Positions 43,930-53,460 are shown, counted from the stretch's first letter. The stretch: 64,000 nt of DNA from Candidatus Woesearchaeota archaeon (GCA_018675335.1 JABGYH010000007.1:175902-239901); one strand, 5' to 3'. Program-made: numbers and translations. The notes: generated by a model not told the origin, from the sequence alone.

Positions 43930-44255
43930 AATACTCCCTTTTATCATATGTGGCTCCTAGTTGTTTAACTCAAACCAGCAATCCCACCCACATAGTAAAC
44001 TAAACAGAGGAAATCACATAAAAATATTGTTGTTTCCAAATAGATATAATGAAACGAAGAAAAGAAATTAGGTATACTGTAGTGAAGAAAAAAAATTAGG
44101 TATAATGCAGTGAAGAAAAGAAATAGAGCCTAAAGGAATAAACGGAAATAAAGGAACAAAAAACAAAATATTTAAATATGAAACAGTTTCTTTTTAATAA
44201 AACATTAAAACGAAAATTATGTTAAAATTAAAAAATTAAAATTTTTTATGCTTAA
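43930..44255. other. Candidate replication origin region
   Basis: The 326-base gap before orc1/cdc6 has no ORF. It holds TTGTTTCCAAAT (44029-44040), similar to the mini-ORB core, three 28-bp direct repeats (44043-44128), and a GAAACAGTTTC palindrome near 44180. The region is AT-rich and contains several A-tracts that could ease unwinding. Archaeal origins usually lie next to orc1/cdc6 genes. Confidence 0.45.
44043..44128. repeat. Three 28-bp direct repeats upstream of orc1/cdc6
   Basis: Units share the pattern TATAAT...GAAGAAAAGAAATTAG, with the GAAGAAA core at 44056, 44084 and 44112, an exact 28-bp spacing. They could be iterons bound by Orc1/Cdc6 or a regulatory array of the gene. Confidence 0.7.
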
Positions 44256-45449
44256 ATGGGGTGGACAGAAATAGCAACAAAGAAATTAACATTTGCAAGT
44301 GTACTCATGAATCCAGTATACAAAGATAGAAACGAACTTTTTTCTTTAGTACCAAAAAAAGGACTAGTCCACAGAATAGAAGAAAAAAATGAAGTTATTA
44401 TGGAACTTGCACCAATTCTTATGAATAGCGCAGTAAATTGTGTTTTCTTATACGGAACACCCGGCACAGGAAAAACTGCAATGATAACTGAACTCACCGA
44501 AGAATTAACAAAAGAAGCAAAAAAAAGAAAAATTGATTTAACAAAAGCATATGTTAACTGTAGCGAAAACAGAACAGAAACAACAATTCTTATCGACATA
44601 TTAAATCAAATTGGAGATCGCGAATATCCTAGACTAGGTTGGACTCGAACCAAAGCATTAAGTGAATTTAAAAAAATAATCAAAGAAACTGAAATGAATC
44701 TTCTCATAATTCTTGATGAAGCAGATTATGCATTAAAAGAAAGTGGAGATGATATTCTTTACAGATTAAGTAGAATTAATCAAAAAATTAAGTCTAATGT
44801 TTCAACACTCTTAATTTCAAACGATATTCGAGTTTCAGATTATATCAAACCAAGAACTGCATCAACTGCAGGAAGAGTAAAAATATTATTCGCACCATAC
44901 AACCATGAAGAATTAAGAGACATATTAAGTGCACGCGTTAAATATGCGTTTCAACCAAAAGTTGTGAAAAAAATAGTAATCGATAAAATTGCAGAAATAG
45001 AAGCAAATCGAGGTGGAGATGCAAGAAAAGCACTCGAATTATTAGATACTTGCGGAAAACTTGCACTTGCACAGAAAAAAAATCAAATAACTTTAGAGTT
45101 AGTTAATGAAGCAGATACTGCACTTGAAAAAGATACAATTCTTAATACAATTTCAACACTTGCAAAACATCAAAAATTATTATTCTTAACAATTCTTCAA
45201 CAAAAAGAAAAAGATTTAGAAGGAACTTCAATATATCATAAATATAAAGAAACTTGCTCTAAACAAAATATAACTAACTTATCAGTTAGAAGAATTAGGA
45301 CATTCTTAGTAGAATTTGATGAACTTGGACTTTTAAAACAAGAAGTTACTTGGCTTAGAACTTTGAAAAAGAAAAGTCGATCAATCAAAGTTGAAATAGA
45401 TAGTGGAATTAAGAAAAAAGCAATAAAAATGATTAGAGATAGTTTGTAA
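44256..45449 (+). CDS. cdc6: Orc1/Cdc6 replication initiator
   Basis: Orc1/Cdc6 binds origin repeats and loads the MCM helicase. The 397-residue protein has Walker A YGTPGTGKT (about residues 68-76), Walker B LLIILDEAD, a sensor-1 LLISND and sensor-2 region, and a C-terminal winged helix (about 300-390). The frame may begin a few codons later, at an ATG before NPVYKDR, but the first ATG is used here. Only one copy is in view. Three 28-bp repeats lie upstream. Confidence 0.95.
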   Translation: MGWTEIATKKLTFASVLMNPVYKDRNELFSLVPKKGLVHRIEEKNEVIMELAPILMNSAVNCVFLYGTPGTGKTAMITELTEELTKEAKKRKIDLTKAYVNCSENRTETTILIDILNQIGDREYPRLGWTRTKALSEFKKIIKETEMNLLIILDEADYALKESGDDILYRLSRINQKIKSNVSTLLISNDIRVSDYIKPRTASTAGRVKILFAPYNHEELRDILSARVKYAFQPKVVKKIVIDKIAEIEANRGGDARKALELLDTCGKLALAQKKNQITLELVNEADTALEKDTILNTISTLAKHQKLLFLTILQQKEKDLEGTSIYHKYKETCSKQNITNLSVRRIRTFLVEFDELGLLKQEVTWLRTLKKKSRSIKVEIDSGIKKKAIKMIRDSL

Positions 45450-45456
45450 AAAAGTT

Positions 45457-46209
45457 TTAACTGCTTTTACCACTCATTTCTTTTTCCCATCGAGCCAATA
45501 ACTCAACATGATTTGAATATAAGTCAGAAGAATAATTTGGTGCTGCATTAAATATATCAAATTCAGACCAATTAGAATCAAAAGAAATTCTATTTACTGA
45601 TCTTGTTACTATTTCTTCAGGAGATAACCAATACTGAGTATTCGCAAAAGGTCTTAATCTTGATTCATTTTCAGTTCTCACCGAACTCAGATTAAAAAAA
45701 CATCCTGAAACTTGTTCATTTTCTGCAACTTTTTGTTGCACATATTTTCGTAACACATTTTTAGAATATGAGTATGATCTCCAAAATGGCACATTAAAAG
45801 AATCACTAATCGACCCAAATGCGACCAAACACAATTTTGTTTTAGACTGATTAATTCGATTTATTAATGGCTCTGCAATGTTTTTGAATGTGTCAACATT
45901 AGATGAACATACAACCGAATCAAGTTCTTGAAAATCACTCTCAAATTTAAATTTACCAACTGGATGAATATAAACAATTTTATCTATTCCACTTAAATCA
46001 ATATTTTGAATGCAAGACTGAGTCGTTTTAGAATCCAATAAATCAATTTGGCAATATTTAACAAATCTATTTTTTATCTTAGGCGCAACTCTAGAAATAC
46101 CCACAATTTGCAAAGTATCCCGATTCTCTCGATTATTAGCATACTGCGAAACATATGCTTTACCCAAAAAACCAGTTACACCAGTTATTATTACAAGTTC
46201 ATTTACCAT
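45457..46209 (-). CDS. SDR-family NAD(P)-dependent protein
   Basis: The 250-residue protein has the Rossmann glycine motif GVTGFLGK (residues 9-16) and a YSYSKN (YxxxK) catalytic pair about residue 145, the signature of short-chain dehydrogenases. The substrate is not identified. It converges with orc1/cdc6, whose stop codon is seven bases away. The gene is divergent from the winged-helix protein at 46301. Confidence 0.8.
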   Translation of the reverse strand: MVNELVIITGVTGFLGKAYVSQYANNRENRDTLQIVGISRVAPKIKNRFVKYCQIDLLDSKTTQSCIQNIDLSGIDKIVYIHPVGKFKFESDFQELDSVVCSSNVDTFKNIAEPLINRINQSKTKLCLVAFGSISDSFNVPFWRSYSYSKNVLRKYVQQKVAENEQVSGCFFNLSSVRTENESRLRPFANTQYWLSPEEIVTRSVNRISFDSNWSEFDIFNAAPNYSSDLYSNHVELLARWEKEMSGKSS

Positions 46210-46300
46210 CCATTAGTGGCCACCACAAGGCATTATCTATGTTTGGTTCAACATAAATTAAACCAAAAAGTTTAAAAAGATAGTTAATCTATTTAGTTTA

Positions 46301-47173
46301 ATGGCGATTAATTTAACATTTCCACTTGGAAAAAATAAAGACAACATTAAGAACTTAGTATTTAGCATTTTAACAAAAGAATATCCATTAAAAATTATTG
46401 ATTTAACCAATTTTATAAGAAAAAGATATGGTAAAAGTGTAACATTCCAAGCAGTAAGAAAAGCAATCCTGCAACTCGTTGATGAAAAAGTTCTTGAAAG
46501 ACGAGAACATAAATTCCAAATAAATAAAAAATGGGTTTTAGAAAGTAAAAAAACATTAGATCAACTATATTCTGACCTTAACAAAGAAAAAATACACCCC
46601 ACAGGAATTGATTCAATTCAAGGCAACGTATCAGTATTTGCATTCGATTCACTAAATGACTTGATGAAATTTTGGGAAGACTTAATTGATGACTGGTTTG
46701 AGACTTTTAAACTCGGAGATCCAAATATTAATTGTTATCAAGGTGCGCATGGCTGGGAAGGACTAATGCATCCCGACCGAGAAAGAATAATGATGAGCAG
46801 ACTAAAAGAAAAAGGAATAAAATCATTCGCATTTAGCACAGGAAATACTTCTCTTGACAAATATGTTTGGAAATTTTATAAAAGCATAGGACTAAAAGTA
46901 GGACTTCACCCGTCCACCACAACATTTGATAGAGGATATTATGTTGTAACATACGGAGAAACAATAATCCAAACCCAATACCCCCCAACAATAATTAAAC
47001 TGTTAGATAAATTTTTTAAAAAATCCAAATCGATTGATCATCTCAACCTAAAAGAACTATCAGAAATTATCAATAAAAAAATAAAAATCAAATTAACAGT
47101 AATTAAAAATTTAGAAATGGCCAAACAAATCAATAAATCAATAATAAATCAAATTAAAGAATCAAAATTATAA
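46301..47173 (+). CDS. Winged-helix regulator with PLD-like sensor, TrmB-like
   Basis: The 290-residue protein has an N-terminal winged helix (about residues 20-75) and a C-terminal domain (about 105-230) reminiscent of the phospholipase-D-like sensor of TrmB and relatives, without visible HKD motifs. It seems to be an archaeal transcription regulator with unknown ligand. A TTTAAAAAG element about 28 bases upstream of the ATG and no ribosome binding site suggest a leaderless message. Confidence 0.65.
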   Translation: MAINLTFPLGKNKDNIKNLVFSILTKEYPLKIIDLTNFIRKRYGKSVTFQAVRKAILQLVDEKVLERREHKFQINKKWVLESKKTLDQLYSDLNKEKIHPTGIDSIQGNVSVFAFDSLNDLMKFWEDLIDDWFETFKLGDPNINCYQGAHGWEGLMHPDRERIMMSRLKEKGIKSFAFSTGNTSLDKYVWKFYKSIGLKVGLHPSTTTFDRGYYVVTYGETIIQTQYPPTIIKLLDKFFKKSKSIDHLNLKELSEIINKKIKIKLTVIKNLEMAKQINKSIINQIKESKL

Positions 47174-47265
47174 CCCAAATAACTAAAAAAAAATATAGAA
47201 ATTGATAAAAATAAAAAATTTAAAAATTCTAAATAAATATTAATGTAAAATTATGATGCGTGAAG

Positions 47266-47541
47266 TTAACCTAACGCTCGCCTTACATCAATAACTTCAG
47301 CGGAATTAACATCTTCAAGTTCTTCAATTTGTTTTTCCATCGCTTCAGTAGAACCAAGTTTCTCATCCCTAACAAAAATTAGATCTAATGCTTTAATTCC
47401 AAAAGCTATTGGAGTTATTATAGTTTTACCAATTTCTGCTTCGAAACTTTGAATGATAGTATCTGCTTTACCTTTTAATTCATCCAAATTAACTTCTGGA
47501 GAAATAGGCATAAGTCTTAACGTAACAATTACATCTGCCAT
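47266..47541 (-). CDS. ef1b: Elongation factor 1-beta (aEF1B)
   Basis: aEF1B exchanges GDP for GTP on EF1A. The 91-residue protein (MADVIVTLRLMPISPEV at the start) has the family length and closes with EDVNSAEVIDVRRALG. I place the start at ATG 47541, which has GAGGAGGTTTTC upstream; the longer frame to 47607 only covers the end of the adjacent zinc-ribbon gene. The two genes are 19 bases apart and co-transcribed. Confidence 0.95.
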   Translation of the reverse strand: MADVIVTLRLMPISPEVNLDELKGKADTIIQSFEAEIGKTIITPIAFGIKALDLIFVRDEKLGSTEAMEKQIEELEDVNSAEVIDVRRALG

Positions 47542-47560
47542 TATGAAAACCTCCTCATTT

Positions 47561-47737
47561 TTAGTTAGGCCCGTCAAATTTACATTTAGGGCACGTGTAT
47601 TTAGCAACTAATTTACGGCAATTTGGACAACGAGTAATCTCACTATCCCCACAATTAGGACACGGAAAACGTGCAGTACCTGCTAAATTACTTACTTTCT
47701 TTTTACATGAAATACAATAAACATCTTGGTCAGCCAT
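47561..47737 (-). CDS. Small double zinc-ribbon protein (HVO_2753-like)
   Basis: This 58-residue protein carries eight cysteines in four pairs: CISC, CPNC, CPNC and CPKC, enough for two zinc sites. It matches the small archaeal zinc-finger family represented by HVO_2753, which is encoded beside EF1-beta in many archaea, as here. The ribosome binding site GGAGG sits eight bases before the ATG. Its role is not fully known; in Haloferax a relative is needed for swarming and biofilm formation. Confidence 0.9.
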   Translation of the reverse strand: MADQDVYCISCKKKVSNLAGTARFPCPNCGDSEITRCPNCRKLVAKYTCPKCKFDGPN

Positions 47738-47941
47738 GCTGAAAACCTCCTAAAATATAATAGATTTTAGGAAAATCAGGTTATTTATAAAGGTAACTGA
47801 GCGCTTAAAAGGAAATACTGCCCAAAATAACGATAATTTACACAATTAAGCTCCAAATGATAAAAATTATAAATCCAACCAATACCATTCTCAAGTCCTA
47901 AGAAGGAACATTTAATAATACAATAACTGAACCTTAAAACA

Positions 47942-48673
47942 ATGATAATTGGAACAGATCTATCAGGAACACTCATTAAAGAGCAGGCAGCAGCAATAGG
48001 CCATAAAGACTGGTTCAGATTAATGTCAACCTTGCTTGAAGACCCAAGTGTTGCTTTAATGGGAAATAATCCAAATTATTTTTTAGAAGTATTTGGGGTA
48101 ATGTCAAGATATACTGGACTCAATCCCGCCATTGATTCTGAAAAAAAGCTAATGACTAAACTTGCACGAAATTTATTTCAAATGTGTTTTTTAAAATCTG
48201 CCAAACAAGCTGCAGCAAAAAATAATTTAGGTTACTTCGAATATTTAGATTTATTAAAAACGTTGAAAACACAAAAGAAGGATTGTAAAATTGCACTAAT
48301 AACTACAACCCCCCAAGATATTGTAAATCCACTACTAAAACTTATTGATTGTGAAAAGTTATTTGATCACATTTGCAAAAGTGATTTGAGTAACAAACCC
48401 AACAAAAAAGAATTACTCGACCAATTTCAAAAACAAAATGGAAAACTCACTTTTTATGTTGGTAATGAATATTCAGATTATGTTGCTTGCACTCAACTAG
48501 GAATTACTTGTTTTCTCATAAATTTTGACTCAGAAAAATACAAAAAGTCAATAACTTCTACAAATCCTAAAAATAATACCAATTTAAAAGAACAAATAAA
48601 AATCCCCCCACAAAATATTTGTAAAACAATTACTGAACTAAAAGAAAAAATTGAGACCCTAACAACTATTTGA
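47942..48673 (+). CDS. HAD-superfamily hydrolase-like protein
   Basis: The 243-residue protein begins with the HAD nucleophile motif DLSGTL (residues 6-11), has a Ser/Thr motif in ALITTTPQ and the acidic motif FYVGNEYSDYVAC. The cap region is helical. It probably hydrolyses a phosphate ester; the substrate is unknown. The ATG is about 31 bases from a TTTAATAA element, and no ribosome binding site is seen. Confidence 0.78.
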   Translation: MIIGTDLSGTLIKEQAAAIGHKDWFRLMSTLLEDPSVALMGNNPNYFLEVFGVMSRYTGLNPAIDSEKKLMTKLARNLFQMCFLKSAKQAAAKNNLGYFEYLDLLKTLKTQKKDCKIALITTTPQDIVNPLLKLIDCEKLFDHICKSDLSNKPNKKELLDQFQKQNGKLTFYVGNEYSDYVACTQLGITCFLINFDSEKYKKSITSTNPKNNTNLKEQIKIPPQNICKTITELKEKIETLTTI

Positions 48674-48679
48674 CTCGTT

Positions 48680-48785
48680 AATTAAAAAATTGAAATTTAA
48701 AAAATTGAAAAAAAAATCAAGATACAAAAAAATAACAAAAAAGATAGAAGAAAAATAAACTAAAAAAAATAAAAAATAAAAAAAA
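48680..48785 (-). terminator. U-rich termination region of the EF-like gene
   Basis: Repeated A-runs on plus (T-runs on minus) directly follow the stop codon of the minus-strand gene at 48786. The plus-strand HAD gene ends just upstream, so the region separates convergent genes. Confidence 0.5.
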
Positions 48786-49082
48786 TCAGACTCTCTTGTA
48801 AATCTTATCTCCAGATCTTACTTTATCAAGAACTTTTATTCCAAGATCGTCCCCTGACTTTGCTTCTTGAACTGCAACTTTCTTAATTTGCATACTAGTT
48901 ACAGATTGTTCATAATTAGTTGTTGATCCTTTAAATAAAATATTATCACCAACTTTTAAATCACCCGTTAGTTGAATTGCGGCAACACCCACCCCACTAA
49001 AAAAAGAACTCACAGATCCAATCAACTGCAGATTTTCTTCAGGCAAACATTCATCAGATTCACAAGACATATCATCAACCAT
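48786..49082 (-). CDS. EF-Tu domain-2-like protein
   Basis: The 98-residue protein has a beta-barrel pattern typical of domain 2 of translation factors: GVAAIQLTGDLKVGDNILF, then VTSMQIKK and SGDDLGIKV. It matches a group of short archaeal proteins annotated as translation elongation factor-like. There is no GTPase domain. I start at ATG 49082, six bases after GAGGGG; the open frame extends eight codons farther to 49106. Confidence 0.75.
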   Translation of the reverse strand: MVDDMSCESDECLPEENLQLIGSVSSFFSGVGVAAIQLTGDLKVGDNILFKGSTTNYEQSVTSMQIKKVAVQEAKSGDDLGIKVLDKVRSGDKIYKRV

Positions 49083-49378
49083 ACTTATCCCCTCATAACT
49101 TAGCAATTAGCAAAGTAATCACGCCGTAAAAAAATATAAAAATATCCTCCCCTCAATCACCCCCCTACGCAAGAATGATATAAATAATTTTCGGATGCAT
49201 ACACGTTAAATTTAACTTTTTTAAGAATTATTATGCAGTTTACTTTAAAAAATTTTAGAATATACTAAAGTTACACTACTTAATTTACACTACTTAAAAT
49301 ATTTTACTATTTTTTAAGAGTTATAAAAGTTTATAAAATAAACAATATAATATATTATTATTACGGGGGTAATACAGC
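49083..49378. other. Intergenic region before the giant coiled-coil gene
   Basis: No ORF is evident. It has a TATATAAATA near 49178, a tandem TTACACTACTTA repeat near 49270-49295, and a TTTATAAAATA box near 49330 that would place the transcription start about 25 bases before the coiled-coil gene. GGGGGT precedes that ATG. Confidence 0.4.
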
Positions 49379-52300
49379 ATGGTTAATAATATGGACTTTG
49401 ACAATCTTGCTAATCAAATGGATGAAGTTTTAGGAGAGGCACCTAATCCCGCAAATCAACAACCAATTGCAGGACAAAACCCTAACTACGACGGAAGCCA
49501 AGTAAGTACGATCAATCAAATTTCTCAGAATAAACGAAAAAAAGGATTTTTCTCATTTTTTTTCAAACACAAAACTGAAGAAGAAAACACCAAAATAAAC
49601 GAAAAGAGCAGTGTAACTAACCCCTCTGACGAAAAATCTAACCAAAATAAGTCAGATTCAAATAAATTAAAAAGTAGTGTAACTACAAAGTCCCAAAATT
49701 CCACTAGTAATGAACGTAAATTAACTGAACGAGAGAAAATATTAAGCAAAAAAGAAGAACTATTAACTAAATTATCCCAAGCAGTAAATCATAAACGAGA
49801 AATGATTACTCAAAAAGAGACTGAAGCTAATCAAACCCTAAAAGACGCAAAAGAATTGAAAAGATCAGCAGACATAGAACACAAAGAAATTCTAATCAAA
49901 CTCAAAAAAATTCATGAAACCTCACGCGATGCTCTAAAAGACAAAGAGCTTATTGAAAAAGACGTGGGAAAACTTAATCGTCGAAAACAAGAACTAGAAG
50001 AAGAAATTCTCCTTAATTCAGCCAGATTAACTGAATTACAACAAAAATGCACAATTGAAAATAAAAATTTGATAAAACTTACTGCTCCCGTTGATGTAGA
50101 CACATTACCTCACGCTAAAAAACTAACTAAACGAAAAGAAGCACTAGATCAAAAAGAAACACTACTAAAAAAATTAGCAGGAGCGATCAAAACTAAACAA
50201 TCAAAAATTGACGTTACTGAAAAAAAATTACTCTCTGAAAAAGAAAAATTAGAACGCAAAAAACTTCAAATAGAATCTGTAGAAGATGAATTACAAAGAA
50301 GAGATCAAATAATTCAACTTAGAATACAAGAAATTGATAAAGATAAGGAAGGCGCATACAATCAAATACTTGAATTACAAAAAAGAAAAGATGAACTACA
50401 CAAAGAAATTCTAGATCAAGACGATGTACTACACTTAACTAAAGAAAAAATAGAACAAGCAAAACAAGAATACGCTAAATATGAAATTAACAAGAAAGAA
50501 CTAGACTCTATGATGCTTGCTATGAGTACTGATTCAGTAAATAACGCGCAATCTGATGAAGAACTAATCCCTCTTCCTCCAGGACATGAAAATTCGTCCC
50601 AAAATCGCCTCGGAGCGTTAAAACATTTAGCTGAGAAAAAAATACTCCCTTCAAGCGCAGAGTTAGAAGAACAACAGGAAATGATTGCAAATGACATTGA
50701 GCAAAGAAAAAAATGGATGGAACAAGAAGAAGAAAAATTCAAAAAAAGAGAAATAGAAATTGAAAAACGAGAAGATGATATTCTAAAACAAATTACCACC
50801 ATGGAAGGTGAAGTTAGTAATTTACGAAAATTAAAAGAAGATTTAGTAAAAAGTATTGATAATCTTAATTCTAAAAAAGAACAATTACAAGAAAAAATTA
50901 AAGAAAGATTAGAAAAATTAGACTCAATTACAAAACTTATCAAAACGAAACAAAGTGAATTTAATATCGACGATAAGAAAAAAGAATTACTACAATTACA
51001 AGAAAAAATTTCAGAACTAGATTCAAAAATAGATGTGCGAAAAAAAGAACTTATGCAAGATGAAGATCAGTTAATAAATAAAGAAAAAGAATTGCATGAA
51101 AAAGAACAAGCAATCAAAATAAGAGAAGAAAGTATACTTGAACTCAAAAAAGATTTTGTAACCGAAAGACAACAAGAAGAACTTAAACTAAAAGAAATAA
51201 AAGACGAAGTCCAAAGTCTATCCGATAGACGGCATCAATTTGAAGCAGAACTAACTGATGCGCGAAATAATTTAGAAGAAATAAAAAAACTTGCTCAATT
51301 AAAACAAGCAGAATTTATTGAGATGGGAAATCAAAAAGAAGATTTGACTTCTCGAGAAGAAATAATTAAACAAAAAGAATTAGACTTATCCACACTCGAA
51401 CAAAAAAATCAAAATCAAAAAAGAATTTTAGAACAAAAAGAAGAAGATTTGAAAGACATAAATAAGCTTCTTAAAGAAAAACAAGATATGCTCATCAATA
51501 GAGAAAATAAACTAAATAAAGACATACAAATATTTAATAAAAATGTTGAAAAAACAGAAAAACGACGAGCACAGATAGAAGAAAAAATAACTAAAAGAAA
51601 ACTCGCAATCGAAGAGCTTGAACGAATAAAACTTTTACGTGAAAAAGAAATAAAAGAAAAAGAGAAAGTAATTGAATCAAAAATTAAAGAAAAAATGAAA
51701 GAGGTTGAGACACTCAAACTCCAACATAGAAAACAGATGATCCTAGAAAGTAAACAAGCAGTAGAAAATAACAAAATACTATCTGCAAAAGAAGATGAAT
51801 TGTTAATGACATTAAAAAGAATGGAACTTGACAAAGCACTTCTAGATCAAAAAGAACAAGAAATAACTGAAACTGTTAAAAAATTAGAAGATGATAAATA
51901 CTTAATATCAAGTAAGGAAGACAGCATTGTTGAAAAAATTGATAAACTTGAATTACTAGAACCGTCACTAAAAGCACGAGAAGAACGATTACATCATTAT
52001 GAACAACAATTAGAATCCAAAAAAGAAGAACAAGAACACGAATATTCACATAAAATTGACAAAATTGAAGACTTACAAAAACAAAGAATGAAAGAACTTG
52101 ATAAAATTGAAAATAAACTTCTTAAAACACTTGACAAAGTACAAATAAAAGAAGAAAAACTCAAACAAGTAAAAGAATTACGAATGAGTGTTGGAGTATT
52201 ACAAAGAAAAATTGATGAATTAGGTGATGTTATCACCACACAAGTGTCAGAAATAGAAACTAAAAAAGAAAAAATAGAAGAGTTAAATGCACTAGCACTA

Positions 52301-52696
52301 AGAGATACTGGAATCAAATTAGATCTTGAACGCAAACAAAAAGAATTAGAAGCAAAAGAACAAGAAATATTTGAAAAAGAAGATGCGCTTCTTATGGAAA
52401 AGAAACAAATAGAAGATGAAAGCAAACTAATCGATAATAAAAATTTCTCAAAATACGTTGAACAAGAATTACGCAGATATAAAACAGGAGTTGCAGGTGC
52501 CACACACGATGATGTACGCCAATTAATTAATCATACAAAAGAATTAATTAAAATTGGTAAATTAACTGATGCAGCAACAAATTATGGCAAAATAGGCAAC
52601 ATTTATGAAAATTTAGATCTAGGTGTGTCTGAAAAGAAAAGGCTATACTACGCAATTCTCGAGCTCAAAACAGATATTGAACTTGCGCACTTGTAA
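49379..52696 (+). CDS. Giant coiled-coil protein with basic-aromatic N-terminal patch
   Basis: The 1105-residue protein is dominated by a highly charged coiled coil (about residues 115-1030) with recurrent LxxKE/EKEE heptads and no ATPase head, so it is not an SMC or Rad50. The N-terminal 115 residues are low-complexity and include KKGFFSFFFKHK, a likely membrane-contact or protein-contact patch. The last 65 residues (from about 1040) form a compact helical module. It probably acts as a scaffold or filament. The shadow ORFs on the other strand reflect the Glu/Lys codon bias of the coiled coil. Confidence 0.8.
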   Translation: MVNNMDFDNLANQMDEVLGEAPNPANQQPIAGQNPNYDGSQVSTINQISQNKRKKGFFSFFFKHKTEEENTKINEKSSVTNPSDEKSNQNKSDSNKLKSSVTTKSQNSTSNERKLTEREKILSKKEELLTKLSQAVNHKREMITQKETEANQTLKDAKELKRSADIEHKEILIKLKKIHETSRDALKDKELIEKDVGKLNRRKQELEEEILLNSARLTELQQKCTIENKNLIKLTAPVDVDTLPHAKKLTKRKEALDQKETLLKKLAGAIKTKQSKIDVTEKKLLSEKEKLERKKLQIESVEDELQRRDQIIQLRIQEIDKDKEGAYNQILELQKRKDELHKEILDQDDVLHLTKEKIEQAKQEYAKYEINKKELDSMMLAMSTDSVNNAQSDEELIPLPPGHENSSQNRLGALKHLAEKKILPSSAELEEQQEMIANDIEQRKKWMEQEEEKFKKREIEIEKREDDILKQITTMEGEVSNLRKLKEDLVKSIDNLNSKKEQLQEKIKERLEKLDSITKLIKTKQSEFNIDDKKKELLQLQEKISELDSKIDVRKKELMQDEDQLINKEKELHEKEQAIKIREESILELKKDFVTERQQEELKLKEIKDEVQSLSDRRHQFEAELTDARNNLEEIKKLAQLKQAEFIEMGNQKEDLTSREEIIKQKELDLSTLEQKNQNQKRILEQKEEDLKDINKLLKEKQDMLINRENKLNKDIQIFNKNVEKTEKRRAQIEEKITKRKLAIEELERIKLLREKEIKEKEKVIESKIKEKMKEVETLKLQHRKQMILESKQAVENNKILSAKEDELLMTLKRMELDKALLDQKEQEITETVKKLEDDKYLISSKEDSIVEKIDKLELLEPSLKAREERLHHYEQQLESKKEEQEHEYSHKIDKIEDLQKQRMKELDKIENKLLKTLDKVQIKEEKLKQVKELRMSVGVLQRKIDELGDVITTQVSEIETKKEKIEELNALALRDTGIKLDLERKQKELEAKEQEIFEKEDALLMEKKQIEDESKLIDNKNFSKYVEQELRRYKTGVAGATHDDVRQLINHTKELIKIGKLTDAATNYGKIGNIYENLDLGVSEKKRLYYAILELKTDIELAHL

Positions 52697-52708
52697 ACCT
52701 AATACAAC

Positions 52709-52716
52709 TATAAATT
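52709..52716 (+). promoter_or_regulatory. TATA box for the 103-residue membrane protein
   Basis: TATAAATT is centred about 28 bases before the ATG at 52741, consistent with a leaderless message. Confidence 0.5.
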
Positions 52717-52740
52717 AACTTTAATCATTAACATAATAAA

Positions 52741-53052
52741 ATGGCAGACAGTTTAATAGGTAATATATTTGAATTTATTATTGGATTTTTTCTAATTCCC
52801 CTATTATTATTTGGCATTAAATTTATCATAGTAGTAGTTTTTGGAGTATCTAGTGGATTAAGTGGTGCAGAATTTAGTAAAACTGATATTGGAGGCTATT
52901 TTGTGATAGTCGCATATATTCTTAGAATTATAACACTACTAATTTTATTTAAACTCAAAAAAGTAATGGCTGCAGGTCTGCTAATAAATACTATACTAAC
53001 AATCATACTAGACTATATTGTGGGCACTCCCGACATATTTAATATGAGTTAA
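52741..53052 (+). CDS. Small membrane protein, unknown function
   Basis: The 103-residue protein has about three hydrophobic segments (residues 8-37, 52-69 and 74-95) separated by short loops. No catalytic residues or family signature can be seen. It lies 44 bases after the giant coiled-coil gene on the same strand but has its own TATA box, so it may or may not belong with it. Confidence 0.6.
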   Translation: MADSLIGNIFEFIIGFFLIPLLLFGIKFIIVVVFGVSSGLSGAEFSKTDIGGYFVIVAYILRIITLLILFKLKKVMAAGLLINTILTIILDYIVGTPDIFNMS

Positions 53053-53073
53053 ATACTGATTTTAATTTTCCAG

Positions 53074-53460
53074 CTAAGACTGCAATGATTCCCAATATTT
53101 CAGTTGTCGATAATTTATTTGGTCAGAAAAATTCAATGCATCTTGTTGTGACGCATCCCTAAGACAAATATGACGAAATCCTTCAGGTAATTCAGACGTT
53201 CTTCTTTCTTTAAGAGAATGATATTCTCGCGACCTCATTTCAAGAAACAACCAATTCCAAAATCCATTTTCATCCCTATTCGCAGAAGTTTTCATCAGGC
53301 AATCAATTGCATCATTAACTGCTGCTTCTAATAAACCTGTTTTTGATGGATCGTTTAAATTAAAATATGTACCTTGAATTTTTTCTCTTCCTAGTCTTTC
53401 AATCTCATCATTCTCAAAGAATATATAGACATCATTATTTGGTTGTATGTATCCTAACAT
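53074..53460 (-). CDS. Soluble protein, unknown function
   Basis: The 128-residue protein shows an acidic N-terminal half with one possible alpha/beta core and a Trp/Phe-containing middle (FWNWLFLEM). No motif is recognised. I use ATG 53460 because a TATATAAA-like box on the minus strand is centred 26.5 bases before it; the ORF extends four codons to 53472. Confidence 0.55.
   Translation of the reverse strand: MLGYIQPNNDVYIFFENDEIERLGREKIQGTYFNLNDPSKTGLLEAAVNDAIDCLMKTSANRDENGFWNWLFLEMRSREYHSLKERRTSELPEGFRHICLRDASQQDALNFSDQINYRQLKYWESLQS

Noticed and set aside
47542-47607. Longer N-terminus for aEF1B
   Set aside because: The family length and the GAGGAGG site support ATG 47541; the longer frame overlaps the zinc-ribbon gene.
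50416-52503. Long open frames on the minus strand opposite the giant coiled-coil gene
   Set aside because: They are shadows of Glu/Lys/Leu-rich codons on the plus strand. Their products are Ser/Phe/Leu-rich without any domain, and no ribosome binding site precedes them.
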